A stretch of 64,000 nucleotides of DNA. It comes from Abelmoschus esculentus (taxonomy: Eukaryota > Streptophyta > Magnoliopsida > Malvales > Malvaceae). The stretch is from contig JAUCBN010000036.1 in the NCBI GenBank assembly GCA_035048815.1, positions 4,350,001-4,414,000 of the forward strand. Direction: 5' to 3'. Each line of letters begins with the position of its first letter. Positions within the stretch are counted from its first letter, which is position 1. The notes beneath the pieces are model-generated. The model was not told where the DNA came from and did no database searches. It saw only the letters and a program-made list of their open reading frames with translations. Both the position numbers and the translations under genes were made by a program. Shown here one piece after another: positions 62,362 to 64,000 of this stretch.

Positions 62362-64000
62362 TCTGATAATAAGAGTTTTCTGGGATTAGGAGAATGGATG
62401 GATGGAAGGATGAGAAACAGGTTGATGAATGCTTCCACTTATATCCTCCATTATCTTGCCTATCTATTCTCCGTGCCCTGAAAACTCGTCTGATTCGTAG
62501 TTGTCTTCATCATTTAATACATTTGATCAGGCACGCCGACAGTGATGATTATATTGTCCAAATTAAACTTGTGTCCAAACCAGAATTTGACCCAACTGTT
62601 TCCTGTCCATTTTGAGCCTTCCTTGTTTTGATAAATCAATTCCAGGTCAGCTGCAAGTCAGTTGTGTTTCATTTGGAAACATGGAGGAGTCTGATTTTGT
62701 ATTCAAATATCCTCTGCTCTCCCATAAATCAAACCAAGCAAAAACATCAATATCACCCTGCCGTTTCCTTCAGTATGCCCTTCTTCCATATAAATATTAC
62801 AAACAAAGAAATGTTCAAACTATAATCCATTCACAATCAAAATGTTATTGACATATTAAATTTTTTTTTATATATTTACGTTACTTTACAAATGATTATA
62901 ATATTTATATAATTTTTGATGCATTAATTATATATATTGCATAAATTTTGAAATAATGAAAAATGTTATATAAATATAATTTAGGATAAATTATATAAAT
63001 CATTACGGAACTTTACTCTAATATATTTTGGTCATTGAAGTTTCAAAACGCATAATTCATTTGTCAAAGTTTAAAAATTGAATGTTTTTGTCACTAAAAA
63101 ATATCAAACGGTTATAAATGATGATCGTTTTGTTCAGTATTTCGTCCAAAATGACACAGCTAAACCCTTTAATAAACGGTTAAAATTTTGATAACCATCA
63201 TATTATCAGTATCAAGAATAACATCTAATCTGTCAAGCATGGGATAAAATATCAAAATATCAACCCATAATTCCGCTTATAAAATCGAGCATCAACCTGT
63301 TCCGTGCAAAATCAATTAACCATTAGCCTTGATCATTTTGAATGATCCCACCAACTAAAAGTCATACCATCACTAGATTTCCTTGTACCATCACAATTTG
63401 CTTTCACCCAACCCATTAGTGATCACTGCCAAAACATTACCTCTGAGTCACAAGAAATCAAACCTTGTTATATTGATTCAAAAGGATCCAATACAATCTT
63501 TTAGAATGAAATTACGAGATAAATATTAAGGATTATAGATTAAATATCGTAAATGTTGAATACATTTTTGAACGAGTTAGATATTAGAGTAAATTACATA
63601 TTATAGCAATTAATTTATTGCAAGTTTATAAATAGTTCACCGTCTTTCGAAGGGTTGTTTTTGTCTTTGATTTCGTAAATTTTAATGTTTGTGTTGATTA
63701 TATCAAGAAAAAATAAACCAAATTTAAGAGATTAAGTATCGATCGTTCAATAGATATTTTAGAATTAATTCACTAACATTTGTGAATCATTCCCTAAGAC
63801 ATCTTAGAATGATGAACAATATTTTATAAAACTTATAGATAATTATTTACGTTATGGGTATTTATATCTCTTTCATGAAAAATCTAGTCTTTTAGACGTG
63901 TATAACTTGACCAACATAAAAACACCTTCACTCTTCTGCAAAAAGAAAATTAAAATCAGAGATTCATAGAACCATAAGTTGTGAACTTTACAATGTTGTT
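62362..64000. other. 5' flank of CP8 and unique AT-rich DNA
   Basis: Similarity to the other 5' flanks runs to about 62850. Beyond that the DNA is unique and AT-rich. GGATAAATTATATAAATC at about 62984 resembles the terminal pattern of a MULE-type element, but no inverted partner lies in the window. No gene was found. Confidence 0.5.
62438..62445 (-). promoter_or_regulatory. Variant TATA box of CP8
   Basis: GATATAAG on the minus strand, where six other copies have TATATAAG. Spacing to the ATG (77 nt) is unchanged. Confidence 0.65.

Larger units (their letters stand above)
33187..62850 (-). repeat. Tandem array of eight SAG12-like protease units
   Basis: Eight copies of one gene with its promoter and flanks lie head to tail on the minus strand. 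Start codons are at 34485, 38686, 42865, 47116, 52940, 56743, 60982 (altered) and 62361. Spacing is about 4.2 kb for the first four, 5.8 kb for CP4-CP5 (4.3 kb without the MULE), 3.8 kb, 4.2 kb and finally 1.4 kb where spacer DNA was lost. Each unit has a shared 3' flank (CATCCTTGTAAAGTT), a shared TATA region and a shared 5' flank for several hundred bp. The array starts at about 33187; the shared 5' flank of CP8 fades near 62850. Confidence 0.93.

Noticed and set aside
62984..63180. Possible MULE or other TIR end (GGATAAATTATATAAATC)
   Set aside because: No inverted partner or target duplication is visible in the window.
1..64000. CRISPR arrays, bacterial operons, rRNA or true tRNA genes
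   Set aside because: None was seen. The tRNA-like boxes in MULE 3 do not form a complete cloverleaf by eye, and the organism is a plant.

Overview
This is nuclear DNA of a flowering plant, almost certainly a eudicot. The genes have many short introns in AT-rich DNA, two products carry plastid transit peptides, and the gene families (plastid LepA, plant ferrochelatase, a class A4 heat-shock factor, SAG12-type cysteine proteases) and transposons (MULEs, MITEs, a LINE with RNase H) are plant types. A malvid or Malvaceae source is possible but is only a weak guess.

Layout. 1-2601 (-): the 5' half of a plastid ferrochelatase gene, cut by the window edge. 2602-8574: intergenic DNA with two Mutator-like elements, each bounded by a 9-bp target duplication. 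One of them (4286-5576) carries an open, intron-containing fragment resembling the zinc cluster of a JMJ25/KDM3 histone demethylase. 8575-20390 (+): a complete 21-exon gene for the chloroplast translation factor LepA/EF4 (680 aa). 22956-25344 (+): a DUF1068 membrane-protein gene with a frameshifting deletion. 25832-26431 (+): a single-exon C2-domain (SRC2-like) protein. 27777-30828: a 5'-truncated, decayed LINE with a 377-bp MITE nested inside it, about 0.4 kb beyond the stop codon of the next gene. 31207-32587 (-): a two-exon HsfA4-like heat-shock factor.

33187-62850 is the main accessory region: eight head-to-tail copies (all on -) of a two-exon SAG12-like papain-family protease. They are called CP1 to CP8 here in coordinate order; transcription runs from CP8 toward CP1. 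CP2, CP3, CP5, CP6 and CP8 are intact (347 codons). CP1 has a 10-nt deletion, CP4 a 13-nt deletion, and CP7 has lost its promoter and signal peptide and instead begins in an out-of-frame piece of another copy's exon 2. Promoters, introns and spacers were duplicated with the genes; the usual unit is about 4.2 kb, and a MULE (50159-51691) and a MITE (45372-45631) inserted later. The pattern of shared variants shows repeated unequal exchange and gene conversion.

The single-copy genes are housekeeping or stress genes with no evident joint pathway. Within the array, the intact copies should all make secreted or vacuolar proteases of the kind used in senescence-associated protein breakdown. All exon borders were placed by eye from splice signals, reading frame and remembered family conservation; no search was run.
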